DNA of 64,000 nucleotides from Tetraselmis striata (lineage: Eukaryota > Chlorophyta > Chlorodendrophyceae > Chlorodendrales > Chlorodendraceae), in the NCBI GenBank assembly GCA_006384855.1, contig VCJN01003582.1, positions 62,001 through 126,000 of the forward strand, given 5' to 3'. This document shows, piece after piece, positions 46,699 to 58,591 of the stretch. Positions within the stretch are counted from its first letter, which is position 1, and each line of letters starts with the position of its first letter. The position numbers were made by a program, and so were the translations under genes. Below the pieces are notes generated by a model. That model searched no databases and had not been told where the DNA came from. It saw only the letters and a list, made by a program, of their open reading frames with translations.

Positions 46699-49600
46699 AT
46701 GGTGCTCTGCGTGGCGGAGCAGCCGCTACATAGCCGCCCGAGCGATGCGGAGCCCGGGCTGCACCTGCTCGCCGAGCTGGAAACGCATCTCAGCTTGGCC
46801 GCGCCGAATGCCAACTTCCTGGGCCTTCGGCCTCGAGACGGAAACGCACGGCAGCGGCGCGGCTGGTCAGCGGGCCGACAGAAGTGCGTGGTGGTGCTTC
46901 AGGGCGAGGTGGGTGCCGGTGACTGTGCTGGGCGGATAGATCGCACCTCCCCCTGCGAGGCGGCGACGGGGCGAGTTGCGGGTCCTTCCACCCCCCTCCA
47001 CACCCCCCGCCCCCTTCCTTTTCTCCTCAACTTCCACCCTCTGTAGGACAGCTGCCAGTGCTTGGGCACCTCGATCTCCAGCCCGCACTCCCCCGCATCA
47101 CTCTCACTGCCGGAGTGTCGGTGTTCTTGTTCGCCGACTCAGCGCGTAATATTTTTATTTATTACGAGCGAAAACCAACAGCCGAGGGATAAAGTGACGA
47201 CACCGGTGCGGCCCGCCCTGCCACGCCCAAGCCTCCATCGCCGCTCCCTTTGATGTGACGCCCCTTCTTACTTCGTCATCGCTCACGTTTCAGCCTTCGC
47301 CCCGGTAGCCGCGCACCCCGAGGCACCCCCCCCCACCCCAACCTCTCCCCAGATGAGCGCAGGCTGCGCCATCTTGAGCCCTCCGTCACGCCCTGGGCTC
47401 TGGCGCGTCGCAGGTGGCGCGCCTGGATATCCGCGCAGAGGCGGACCACGAGCTGCTGGTGGGCTCGGAGGACGCGACGACCTGCGTGGTCGCCGTCGCG
47501 GAGTGCGCCGTTGCCGGGGTGCTCGCAACCGCGCACTTCGACGAGGGCACCTGCACGCCCGGCTGCGCGGCGCAGCTGCTGGCGGGCATGGTGGCCCCCG
47601 TGCTCTTCCTGTGCGGCGCCTACGCGGACGGCAAAGGCACCGGCGCTCGGGTGGCGGCAGAGCTGCTGACCAGCCTGCACCACAGTGAGGCGCTCCCGCC
47701 CCATCCCGCCCAGGGTCTCCATAAGGGCGGAGTGTGCGTGTGTGTGAAGGGGCCGGAGGGGGGGGGGGGGGGGGTGTTGGGAGGTGTTCAGCTCCGCTGG
47801 AACCGAATTCAGCTGATTCCAGCTGAGCATACTGTACTTCAGGCTGAATTGTTGTCTGAATTCACGAAGTTTAGCTGGAGGTCGCCTGAAAATGAGTCCT
47901 GAAATTCGCCCGGACGAGTGCAGAAGGCAGCGTACGAGGTTCAGTGGGCAGGGGGTTCATGCCTGTGCTCGTAATGCCCCTTATGCATGAATTCAGGGCA
48001 AATACAGGTGAATTCACATGGGCTGAATCCAGTTCAGCCCACTTTCGTGAGGATTTCCACCGGAACACAAGTCCCTCTGAAGATACAACCTTGAGCCGGA
48101 ATTCAACAATTCAGCCATAATTCAGTTCTGAATTGCCCCAGTAAAAGTGGTACTGTATGGCCGGAGTGTGTGGCTCGGCGAGCATCGTGGCTGTGGTAGG
48201 TAGGCAGGAATTCAGCATGAGTTTGGTCCGGATAATGTTTCCGAGAGGGTTTCCGCCGGAAGGGAATTTCAGCCACTTCGCGCTGAGGTGGCTGGAAAGT
48301 ACAAGTAGTCGCTACAGTACAGTTCGCCCCGGGTCATCGGCGGAAGTCGCCCGCAGCACTTGACCTCTTGCGCCAACTGCAGTCGTAGGTCTGGCATAGC
48401 CCTCGGACTATCCCCCTCATTCGAACCCCCAAGGGCTAATGCATCAACCAAAATGGGGAACTCGGGACACAACCGGTCGACAATGCCCTCGGTGGGAGAA
48501 CCGGGAATCGAACCGGAGAAAAATCTCGTACGATAGACCTCCTTTTTATACCGAGCGGATAGACAACGAGGCCTGTGGCTGGAACTGGCGAAAGTTCTCG
48601 CACAGCCCTGGTGCCGGCTCCCTCCTGCCGGACGACCCAGCATTGCTCACCCCCCCCCCCCCCTCTCCCTCCCCCCTGCGGCGCAGTGGACGTGCGCATC
48701 GATGTGCGGCTGGCGTGCCTGGGCCGGCGCAACACCTGCCCGAGCGGCAAGCCCCTGGCGCGCGACCTGCTCTACGACCAGCGCGGCGGGGTGGCGGCGC
48801 CGCTGCGGGTGTGCGTGCCCGTGGAGGGCGAGGCGGGCGAGCCGCTGCCCGGCTACACGCTGCGCCACGCGCGCATGTGGCTCAGCGCCGGCGACGGGTG
48901 GGGCATGCCCCCCCCTGCCGGCTGCCTGCCGGCTCCCTCACATAGCGTACCGTACATACATTCACACATACTATGCAAGTTGACAGACTGCAGCAGACTA
49001 TAACGTTTGGTATAGATTCGCTATGGGCTCGTCTGCATTTGAGTATGTGACCTCTGGCTGGCTGGGCAGGCTCTGCGTCTCAGCGTTCTTACCACCGGAA
49101 GGCGGGGAGGGGGAGGGGCGGGGCTCAGCGGATGCAGCTAAAGCTTAGTGTGATTGCTGACATGAGGCGGTGCGTAGGGTGACGCGGTGGTTTCATCACC
49201 CGGAAGCGAAGGCGTCATTGGCTTAGGGTCCGGCCAGGGTTTTACTCTGCACGAGCTCCCGATGACGGCGATGAGGTGTACGGGCACATATTGCCGTTAT
49301 AGTCGCTATCGCGTAGGGTTTGGCCAGGCTGTTGGGGCGCCCTGTTCAGGGGGCTCCAACGCGGCGTCCTGACGTTAAACCCTAGTACCCTAACCGGCTG
49401 CGCGCGTACCTGTTGTTGGGTGGCAGGGAGGATTTGGGGCCCCGGCTGCACGAGGTGTACAGCAGCGACAGCGGCCGCGCCGTGACGGTGCCGCGCTTTG
49501 AGTACCAGCTGGACAAGCGCCGGAGCGAGTTTTTTTATCTGTGCTTGGGCATCCCGGACGACGTCATGCTGGAGCACACGTCCACATCGCCGACGGACGA

Positions 49601-50164
49601 GCGCCCAGAATTTTCCAGAGGTACACGCCCCCCCCCCCCCCCCCCCCCCCCCCCTTTCCGGGGCGTGGCTAAGTATAAAAGGATCGCTGCCTCAATTTTG
49701 TGGTCAGGTGTATTGGGATGTGAGCCCAACATTAACACTACCAATTTGGCATATAAGGCATCGTTTGTGGTTCGGTGTAAGGGAGTGTACACATTTGATA
49801 TATGGTACCACAGTGTCGGGACATGGGAGCCCGCAGTAATGCCACCCACCTAATTGTCAGCTCTCTTCTTCGCGGCTCTAGCTAGCTCTCAGCGCTGACC
49901 CCCGCCCCCCTTGCTGCGTTACCGCGTCCACCCGCAGTCCTCCGTGCCACGTTCCGTTGGATTCTGTCGCACCCCACCGACGCAAGCTGCTTCATTGGTG
50001 GCGCAGCCATCCAGTACGCCTGGGACGCCAAGGAGAGTGGTTGGCTGCGGCAGGCCGGCGCGCCGCGACTGGTCTGCGGCCTCGCGGAGGCCAAGGCCGA
50101 GGCAGCAGTGGCGGCAGTGGCAGCCTCGCCTGCGCCGCCGAGGCAGCTGCAGCCCCAACACTGA
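46699..50164 (+). CDS. NTAN1: Protein N-terminal asparagine amidohydrolase (NTAN1/PNAD type)
   Basis: Converts N-terminal Asn to Asp, feeding the Arg/N-degron proteolysis pathway; a soluble cytosolic or nuclear enzyme. Exons: 46699-46908, 47414-47684, 48687-48897, 49427-49620, 49938-50164. They join in frame to 370 residues, somewhat longer than animal NTAN1 (about 310). The diagnostic block VGSEDATTCVVAVAEC carries the invariant catalytic Cys, followed by GVLATAHFDEGTC. Later family blocks are VDVRIDVRLACLG (exon 3), FEYQLDKRRSEFFYLCLGIP (exon 4) and RFRWILSHP-type C-terminal sequence. Start: ATG at 46699, giving MVLCVAEQPLHSRPS; the phase-0 join GE|VARLDI matches the family. Intron 2 holds the ATTCAG-rich zone, a G run and a tRNA-like segment. 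A 26-nt C run follows the donor of exon 4. Convergent with the downstream rhodanese gene. Confidence 0.88.
47795..48270. repeat. Zone dense in GAATTCAG/CTGAATTC words, NTAN1 intron 2
   Basis: About fifteen variants of attcagc or its complement, many extended to gaattcag, occur in about 475 bp in both orientations, with no regular spacing. Words such as gaattcagctgattccagct and attcagttctgaatt form local palindromes. Confidence 0.85.
48416..48561 (-). repeat. tRNA-like (possible SINE) segment
   Basis: On the minus strand ggttcgattccc (48503-48514) fits a tRNA T-arm or pol III B box. An A-box-like tatccgctcggtat lies about 35 nt upstream (48548-48561). A second T-arm-like gggggttcgaatgag is at 48416-48431. 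No full cloverleaf could be drawn, so this is a tRNA-derived element or chance, not a tRNA gene. Confidence 0.3.
48985..49095 (+). mobile_element. MITE-like element M, partial copy 9 (NTAN1 intron)
   Basis: Keeps the right half: attcgctatgggctcgtctg, gacctctggctggctgggca and gttcttaccaccgg. The left end is missing. Confidence 0.55.
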
Positions 50165-50747
50165 CGATGAGGCGCCTGGAAAAGTCGACATGCCCCCCTA
50201 CCATCTCTCCTGCCAACGACCTTACATGGCCTACTGAAAGACCCCAAACCCATGAAAGGGGAGTGGGCATCTCCCCCCCCCCCCCCCCCCCCCCCCCCCC
50301 ATCTCGCTTCGAGGCGAGCGAGCCAGCAGCCTGCGTCCTCATCTGCCCACAAATGCTGCCGTGAAGACAGCGAGTTTTCCCACCAAGTCGTCCTGGAGGC
50401 TGTGCTTGGCTTTGGGCTCGACTTATCCTGGTGCTGGCTGAGTGCTACGAGAGTAACTCGGAATAGTGTCAAAGGGTTTTGGGCAGCGTGTACCTCCAGA
50501 TATCGGTGGAGCCTTTGCATAGATATTTGTGTGCGTGAGTGAGTGTGTGTGAGAGCGAGGCTGATTTGATGCCCACATTGTATGGGCAGCCGCGATTGTA
50601 GCGGAATAAGGAAGGGCCCACATCGGACGCGCCGCCGAGGAGCGGGGACGTCTGCGGTCACCACATGGCATCGCCGCCATCGACACGATTCGCCATCGAC
50701 AAGATTGTATTCATAGCCTGGGAAAGCAGCCTCATACAGGTGGCTGT

Positions 50748-50752
50748 TGTAA
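50748..50752 (+). terminator. TGTAA signal, candidate for NTAN1
   Basis: The first plus-strand TGTAA seen after the NTAN1 stop, nearly 600 nt downstream. It would imply a long 3' UTR. Confidence 0.35.
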
Positions 50753-50791
50753 CTTAAGATTAGTACTAACCAGTACCGCTGGATTGTCATT

Positions 50792-50796
50792 TTACA
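50792..50796 (-). terminator. TGTAA poly(A) signal of the rhodanese gene
   Basis: Minus strand, 122 nt after the stop at 50918, the same spacing as for HDAC, VAMP and THI4. Confidence 0.6.
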
Positions 50797-50917
50797 CTCC
50801 CGCTGACCGCTGTTGGCTTGGCCTGCAAGGCTTCCAACATGCCTCACCGTCGCTGGTAGCTGTCTGTCAAGGTACGCGTGACTGCCAATGTCGACGCCGA
50901 GCCCTTGGGCGTAGATG

Positions 50918-53900
50918 CTACGAGTACAAGCGGCCGCCAGCAGCGGCCCGCTGCTCCCGGCGCGCCCCCTCCTCGTCCCGATCCGCCATCTGCGCCAGCG
51001 CCTTCCGCGCCTGACGCAACCACAAGCGGCAAGTCGTGACGCCATTCGGTGCTTCGGCTGTCATGCCGGATAGCCACCCGCATAGAATGATGAAATCATA
51101 GCAAGAAAATAGCCCCGCCGTGCTTGCTTGTGCGCGCGACGAGCCGCCGAGGGAGAACAGCGAGTCGCGAGTTATAAACGGTTGGATTAACATTAAGTAG
51201 TCCTTCAGCGACTATCTCGATATCGCGCAGTCGCCTTCGAAACGACCTGCTAACAACACTATTTCCCACACTCGAAGAACATTACTTTCTCGCCCCCGCG
51301 ACATTACTGGCGACAGTGAAACCCTTGCAGCGTCTCAACGACGGCCGTTAAGGCAGCGATTCAGTCACGGAAAGCCCTGGGTAGGCGACGTTCCGTTATA
51401 ATTATCAAGCAAATTGCCGAAGCATTCAGCAAGACTACTTGAAGACCAGTGATGGATTTCCATCACTGTTGTCATATCACCACAACACAGCCATCAAAAT
51501 ACCCGGTATTGACCAAGAAAGGTCTGCCCGGAGCAAACTCGGAGTCTCACTAATCGGGGAGACTGGAACGCGGCGCCGCCGTGCATCGAAGCAATGAGAG
51601 CCCTGTCCGCGAGGCATCGTCGCTACTCACCATTGCCTTCCGAGCCGCTTTTTCTGCGTCCGTCTCCGCCTTCCTCGCAGCTTTTCTGATGGTGCGGCGG
51701 CGCCGGCGGCCCTCGCCGCGCCCGGAGGCGATCGCCTCCATGCTGTCGGGGCTGTCGCCGTATTCGGTCCAGCGTGCGTAATAGCCGTCCTCCTTCAGCG
51801 GACGCAGCATGCGCGGAGGTCGCGTGCATGCGTCGCAGCAGCAGCCCTGCGGGGCGTAGCGGCATTCGTCAGCAGACCGCGGTACTTTCGCACGAGACGG
51901 AATGGCGGATTAGGTGGTGATAGACGAGGTCGACTGGGTCAGCAACCCGGAAATCAATGTCGCGAACAGACAGCAGGCACCTGGAGTTTGGCCTTGCAGG
52001 CGTCGCATGCGAGGAAGAGCTTGTTGCAATCGATGTTGGCGCAGTTCAGGTGCGGCAGCGCGGGCTCCGGCGCGCCGCACAGCTGGCAGGGAGCCGCCGC
52101 CCTGAGCTCCCGGGGTTGCTCGCCTGCGAGAATGAATAATGCCACAGGCGAGCGTGCTTTAGTGGCATTCGTCGATGAGCCATCGGGAGCTCCAATTCAA
52201 GGAGGCCACGACAATTTGTAATAACGAAGCCGGCAGCAAAGCGTTGACAAGATTGTGCGAGAGAATGGAAATTGCCGCTGCCGCCGCCTCGCCGCCTTAT
52301 TGCTTCGCAGATTCGGGGGCGTACCGGCAGTGAGGTCCCCCGGCAGCACATTGCGGCTGTCGAACACAAAGAGGGATCCGTCCCAGAGGTCGCCGCCCTC
52401 GGTGCGCAGGTAGTTCGCGATGCCGCCCTCGAGCGTGTACAGGTTGGTGAAGCCCTGCTTGCGCAGCGCGGCCGAGTAGACGTCGCAGCGGATGCCGCCG
52501 GTACAGTACATCATCACGGGCGCATCTCTGGGCACGCCCGCCAGGTGCGGCGGCTCCGCGTCCACGGGCGTCTCCCGAAACTCCTCCTCCACCGGCCGCT
52601 CCGCGCCTTGAAAATGCCCCGCGTCCCACTCGTACGCGTTACGCACGTCCAGCACCACTGCGCTGGCCACCTGTCACGCCCGCAACCGGCGGTGTTCCGA
52701 GACGTGCCTGGGCATTAGCAATTACATGAATGATGACGCCTGCCCATGGTACTACTGCACTGTAATCAGGGGGCACACGCCTCTTCGCCTTTCTCAATGG
52801 ATATTAATATTCAAATCGACATTTATGATGACGACTACATGTGCTAGATAGGAGCAACAGCACAGACGAAATATTTTTAAAACGTATATATAATCATATA
52901 CCTATTCACTACCTAAAACAAACGGTATCTACATTTAGCGCAGTCGATTTAAAACACATGCAAATATTCTGTCACACTCTACTACAATGCGTGGACATGG
53001 GGCTTGTGGCCATTTTGGTACGTCATTACCAACAGTGAACGGCGCAATGCAGCTGAATGATACCTCATCGGTACAGCCACTCATTTGTAAGTGTGACTCA
53101 TCGCCAGCGCGTTGCACCGCGACACGTTCCGCGCCCCTCACCGCCATACACCCAACCACACAGATTGCAGTGACAGTGCAGCGATGCCGCGGGTCAGGAG
53201 CGCTATGGGAAAGCAACGGGACTGAGTATCTGAAGGGGGTTACCCGCTGCAAGCCGCTGCCTCCGCCGCTGAGCATGGCCTTCCAGTCGCGGGGGCTGAG
53301 CTTGGTGGCGCGCGCCGCGGGGTCGGTGATGGGCAGGTGCGCGTGGCCACCGCGCAGGGACACCAGGTTGGGCTTCGTCTTGAGGCGGAGGGCCGGGAAG
53401 GCGTGCCCGGGCGCAGGGTCCGCAGAGAAGGACAGCCCCTCAAAGCCGCGCCGTGCTGCGAGCCACTGCGCGTAGCCCACCGCCGCCGCCCGGCTGCCGC
53501 TGTACTGCGCGTTGACGCCCTGCGGCGTGACGTAGATGCGGCCGCTGGTGGGACCGCGGGGTGGCGGGTTCAGCAGGAGTGTGCAGGCAGAGGAGGGATG
53601 GTTTCGCTCGGACTTTCCGGCGCATGCTTCATCGACACCCCCAATGCCTATCTATAGTATCACCACGATGTAAGCCCCCCCGCCCCGCCTTCCATCTCGC
53701 CCCCTTTGCCGCCTTTGATGCCTCCTTCGCAAGCATGCCATCAGACTCCCGACCCCCTCTCCCAGCCGCTGGTCCGCACAAGGCTATGTGCTGCAAAGAA
53801 GGGGGATCCAGGGCGATGCTGCGCGTGCCGGATCCATCAAGGGTGGGCATCCGTTTCGGGGGTCCGGCCAGCGTCTGCTAGACTCTGCGTTCTAAATCAC

Positions 53901-54579
53901 TGGCTGCAAGTGATCATAGTGCTGGCCGCGCTGCAGCGGACGGCGGTCGTATGGAGACTGTGCTTGCACGCTGAGCGCGATACCGGAATTCTCATCTCAC
54001 CTTTGTGTGCGCGTTGGGGGAGAGGGGGGGGGGGGGTGGCGCACCGCAGCTCGGTGCCGCTGGCCTGCAGGAACGCGCGGTGCTCCGCCAGCTCAGCCTC
54101 CGGATCAGCTAGCTCCACCAGGTGGTAGAAATTCACGACGCAGAACGGCTCGCCTGCCTGCCGCATCGAGCAGCACATGCAGCATGGGGCGGCAGCGACG
54201 CGTCAGAGGATGTCCTGCCCCCCCCCCCCCCCCCCCCTCCTCTCTTGCGCCGTCCGCCACCTCACCGCGGCGCCCACTCTGAGGGCTGTGCTCACGTCGC
54301 CGCTGCAATGCTGAGGCCAGAGATGGGAAGGGGCCTCACCTCTGCGGCCCCGCCATCGCTAGCCGCGGCGCCGCACAGCAGCCGCACTCGAACCTGCCCA
54401 CCTAAGCGCGCCGCCCCCAAGTAGGTGGCGGGCCACACGGCTGCGCAGGCCAGCTGCCTGACCTGGGCGCTTGCGGCGGATCCTGGGAGGGGGAGGCCGG
54501 GCAGCGGACGGCGGCGCGCTGGTAGCAGCGCTGTGGCGGGGTGCACACTGCTGCCCATACAGACGCGCCGGCTCGCCAT
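50918..54579 (-). CDS. TrhO/UPF0176-family rhodanese protein, probably organelle-targeted
   Basis: Bacterial TrhO makes 5-hydroxyuridine at tRNA wobble position 34; plant homologs are organellar rhodanese-like proteins. Exons (minus): 54579-54340, 54157-54045, 53544-53244, 52670-52325, 52123-51981, 51846-51631, 51010-50918; in frame, 483 residues. Exon 1 is an Ala/Arg/Leu-rich leader (MASRRVCMGSSVHPATALL) consistent with a transit peptide. Then come the N-terminal ferredoxin-like domain (FCVVNFYHLVELADPEAEL, GRIYVTPQGVNAQYSGS) and KLSPRDWKAML. The rhodanese domain has VVLDVRNAYEWDAGHF and the active-site loop MMYCTGGIRCDVYSA with its Cys. The Cys-rich zinc-like tail (CQLCG, CANIDC, CDACK, GCCCDAC) is typical of the family. 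The C-terminus is a basic helical extension (RRRRTIRKAARKAETDAEKA) not usual for bacterial members. Confidence 0.9.
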
Positions 54580-56597
54580 TCTGCATGACAGGAGAGATGT
54601 GGGGGGGGGGGGGGGTTACTCAAGGGCGCCTTGTGACTGCCATCGGCAGGGAGAGGCACATAGAAAGATTGTAGCGCCACGAAAGAGTGTAGTGACACGC
54701 AATGACTGCTGTGCATAAGCGAAAGCAGACAAAAGGTCGAAAGTATAAAAACACCACAGTACGGGGCTATAGGATGAGGCTAAAAAAGATGTGGCTACTT
54801 GTCGGGCGTAGTTGCACCCGATCGGGAATTCGAATAGCCCCCTCCCGCAGTCCTGCCAGCCACAGACGGCTGTCAGGTGTATACATGTAGAGCTAGAGAC
54901 TGGTTGACGGACGCCAGGGCGCCTCACCTGACGCCGGCGACGGAGAGGCGCAGCGAGGCGGAGGAGCCCACGACCGCTGCCATATTGGTGAGGCTCGAGG
55001 GGGGGGGGGGGGGGGAGGGAGGTCGGTGGAGTCGGCGGAGGAGGGAGCGGGGACGGCTGCCCCGGATACCGGTTGGCTGGGCTCCGCGGCAGCGTTGGAG
55101 CTATCGCTGTCGCGTTTGCTTGCCAGCGTTCGTTTTTGGTGGCGGCCCGACGGCGTGGCTCAGCGCTACCACCGAAGCAACATCGGTCGCGCTGATGACG
55201 GCGCTGCGGCGGTGGCAGCGACCCGGCCCGTCGCCCGTGCGTCGGCGCGCCGCCGGTGAAGGGCTGTGCACCCCCGCGAGGATAAATTGATGACATGGTA
55301 CAGCCGCTGCCCGTGACATATTCGTAATAATTAAATTTTATATATCACGGAATAATCGCTTCTACGATATATCCGGAAACACGCGCAATCTTATTATTGC
55401 TCCTTGCTGACGATGCTGACTACAGGTAGTCGCTATATAGTAAATGCGATGCTGCTGCTGACGTTGTACTGTATCGGGTGTCGGGTACCGGTACTGCTCA
55501 TAGTACACTACGCTTCAAAATTAATGGTAAGCAAACGGTACTCCGGGGGTAGTTGGCGAGTATTTTGCGATTCCGAAACCATTACGAAAACCCCGCGAAC
55601 CTGGGACGCGCGATGACCTGCCGGTGTTTACCTAACCCGAAATGTCCGAAAACAATTGCTCAAATCGTAGAATTTAGGTGGAAATATATGACATCTATGA
55701 CGGATTTGGACTTAGGGGTTTTTTAGGTGCTCTTACGGCGCGCGCCTGCGGCGCGCGCCGTAAGAGTTGGATACATGCTTTGCCCCACCGTGTAGAGGCA
55801 GTCGTGCACTACCACATGCATCGGTCGCCAAAATTTTCGCGGTCTCGTTACACAAAAAATGGCCGCCCACGCGAGTACGTGCATCGCGACACGTGTAACA
55901 ATTAGGTAACGCGTATGTACGCGCGCATTACTAGCGGCAAGAAGACGCGATGCGGGATCGCTCGCGGTGCCATCTGAGCACATGGATGGGCAGTCGATTG
56001 CTACAGAGCCATGCCAAAGACCCGCCACACTTTGGCGCCTAGGAATATTTTTCTGATTATTTGTGCTAATGTAAACTCAAGACTCGCGAAATTCGTGTGT
56101 GGTTTTTACATCTACGTACATCTCAATGTACAAGGCCCAATCAATTCAATGTAAAATATGGGGCTTGTAGCCAACACTCCTACCCAAAACACCCCCCTAT
56201 TTTATGTGGCGCATCGAGCTTCGATTGCACATGAGCACGAACCCTACTCCGACTAGGGTTTGCTATTTATTTTGACGCGTAGTGTAGTCGTCGCGTCATC
56301 GTCCGCGGACGCGCGTGCCAGCAGCAGTTGCTGGCGGTTGCGCGCCAAAGCTCCGCGCCGTCTCGCCGCCCCGTCGGCAGGAGTCGATCCGACCGACCGC
56401 GCTGCTCCCGGTTCGCGGAAATTTTCTCGGGCACCTCGGAAGCCCCAACCCACCCCCCTTCCCTTGTTCCCCTGCGTAGTTTAGGCTCCTACCACTGCCT
56501 TTCCCGCCTCCGACCCAGCCACTACCCAGAACAAAACCGCCGCCCGCGGAGGCCACACAGGCCCCACGAACGCAAGACGACAGCAAGTCCGGGCAGG
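54580..56597. other. Divergent intergenic region between rhodanese and VAMP genes
   Basis: Contains upstream regions of both genes, a G run at about 54998-55013, AT-rich sequence near 55320-55400 and a perfect hairpin at 55730-55766. No coding exon was recognised. The final 150 bp or so before 56598 is C-rich and is probably VAMP 5' UTR. Confidence 0.5.
55730..55766. repeat. Perfect 17-bp hairpin with 3-nt loop
   Basis: ctcttacggcgcgcgcc, then tgc, then ggcgcgcgccgtaagag. The stem is very GC-rich and exact, so it would be extremely stable in single-stranded form. It lies in the middle of the divergent intergenic region. Confidence 0.97.
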
Positions 56598-58476
56598 ATG
56601 TCGCTGATCTACTCCTGCGTGGCGCGCGCCCCGCCGTCGGCCGGCGCGGAGGATGGCTACGCCGTGCTGGCGGAGCACACCGCCTTCAGCGGCAACTTCA
56701 AGGAGGTGTCCACGCAGTGCCTGGTCAAGCTGCCGGGCCGCAACGACCGCTTCACGTTCGCCGTGGACGGCCACACCTTCAACTACCTCGTGAACGACCG
56801 CGTCGTGTACGGCGTCGTCGCGCAGGCGGAGGTCGGCAAGGCGCTGCCCTTCGGCTTCCTGGAGAAGGTGAAGGAGGAGTTCCTGGTGAGCTGCCCTTCC
56901 GCTCCCGGTCGGCGTGGCTCTTTCCTGCATGCTGCATGCCCTGGCGCTGGGTCAGCTCCGCTACGGGCGTTTGTCTTTGCTTGTGTGGCCAGCAGGGCTG
57001 CCCAGCCTGGCGGGACAATTATCTTTTTTAGAATAAAGCTACGTTCTCAGCACATTCCTGCTCTCAGTTGCGTCCAAAACACTGTTAGTTTTTGAAAACA
57101 ATTTGAAAGCACAATTTCACAGTCTGAAGCGTACGCCTCCTTGTTAGATAATGGACTTGTTAGCTTGGCGGCGCGGAACCGGAAGTGGGGCGCCCCTTCA
57201 TCGCAGGCTCCAGCCAACCCGGCGGCGGGGCTCTCGGGACTGGGCACTGCGGAGCGGAGGGGCCAGGTGTGTTGATTTTGCTGCCGTGATGCTGGCACGC
57301 ACAGACCAAGCATGCGGGCGTGGCGATGGACGCGCCGCCGGGCAGCCTGGACAGGAAGTTTGGGCCCAAGCTGCAGCAGTTCATGCACTACTGCGAGACC
57401 AACCCCAGCGAGTTCAACAAGATCGCGCAGGTGCAGCAGCGCGTCCAGGAGGTGAAGGACATCGTCATCGATAACATCGACAAGGTGCCCCCCCATTCCA
57501 CCACGGCTCTCGGCATGGGATGTTCACCCCCCCATCAACCATGACGGTGCATCAGTTTGGAGATGGAGCGCAAGGCACGCCGCAATACGTATTGCTGTGC
57601 CGTGCCATCGAATTGGGCTCGCGGGGCACCCAGAATCAGCGAGGTGTTTTTGCAAGTGTGGGCTCCAACGCGGAGCTCACCTCCGCCCGCTAACACCCTA
57701 GAAGTGCACCTGCGAGCCACGCGCTCGTGCGCATGTGCCTCCACTGCAGGTATAAGGCTGCCCGGGGGATGGGGGGGGGGGGGGGGGACGGCCGGCAGGC
57801 AACCTCTGTGGGGATGACAGTCATCCAGGCTGCCGCCGGTCCACTTTATCCGGCTGCGGGTGAAGCTGTGGATGGCATAGTGCCTTAATCATGTCAGGAT
57901 TAGGCAGACTCTGGCGCAGTTTTGACGTAGCCAGCTCCGCGTGGCTGTGCTCATACCTACGCCGCAACCGCGTCATGCTGCCTGCATGATGACATGAGGA
58001 GGCGCATAGGCACTCATGTCGTGGGTAGTCAACGACACAACATGCGGTACAATTGCACATTCGCTCACTGGTCCCCCCCGCCCCAAATCCAATGTCGCTA
58101 CGCCAGTTGTGTCGCTAAGTCCATGGCATGTTCAGAGTGTATTTCAATGACTTTGCCATTCTGACTAAGGATTAATACTATCATATTTATACAACCCTGG
58201 CGCTGACCGCCCCCCCCCCCCCCCCCCCCCCCCCGCGCCCCTTTTGTCTACCTGCCTGGCGTGCAGGTGCTGGAGCGCGGCGAGAGGATAGACACGCTGG
58301 TAGAGAAGACAGACACGCTCAAGTTTCACGCCGGGCAGTTCCAGAAGCAGGGCACCATGCTGCGGCGCCGCCTGTGGTGGGACAACATGAAGATGAAGGC
58401 CATCTTTGGCGGCGTCGTGCTGCTGGTCATCCTGGTCATCGTTCTCATCATCTGCGGTGTCGCCAACTGCTGGTAG
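56598..58476 (+). CDS. VAMP7: Longin-domain R-SNARE, VAMP7 (VAMP72-like)
   Basis: Vesicle-anchored R-SNARE that drives fusion with plasma membrane, endosome or vacuole. Exons 56598-56885, 57305-57484, 58267-58476, in frame, 225 residues, the usual family length. Residues 1-120 or so are the longin domain (MSLIYSCVAR, FSGNFKEVSTQCLVKLP, HTFNYLVNDRVVYGVVA). The SNARE motif runs from KIAQVQQRVQEVKDIVIDNI through VLERGERIDTLVEKTDTL, with the zero-layer Arg in the ERGERID block. The C-terminal membrane anchor is AIFGGVVLLVILVIVLIICG, followed by VANCW. A C run of about 26 nt lies shortly before the last acceptor. The poly(A) signal is at 58587-58591. Complete and apparently functional. Confidence 0.95.
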
Positions 58477-58586
58477 CCTAGCGCGCCAGCCATCCCTCCC
58501 CCCCCCCCCCCCCTTTCCTTTTGTACCTCGCCTGTAGCCAGCCGAAGGCCCCACTCCCCGCTCAGGGCCGTAGAGCGGTCGCCGCT

Positions 58587-58591
58587 TGTAA
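58587..58591 (+). terminator. TGTAA poly(A) signal of the VAMP gene
   Basis: Lies 111 nt after the VAMP stop codon, within gcttgtaaaacat. Confidence 0.65.

Noticed and set aside
48490..48580. Functional tRNA gene
   Set aside because: T-arm-like sequence is present, but T-stem pairing and the acceptor stem do not close.
49882..51045. 387-codon minus-strand open frame over the NTAN1 3' end
   Set aside because: It is antisense to the NTAN1 last exon and a G/C run. It has low-complexity Gly and Arg stretches and no family similarity. The real minus-strand coding here is only the last rhodanese exon, in the frame at 51010-50918.
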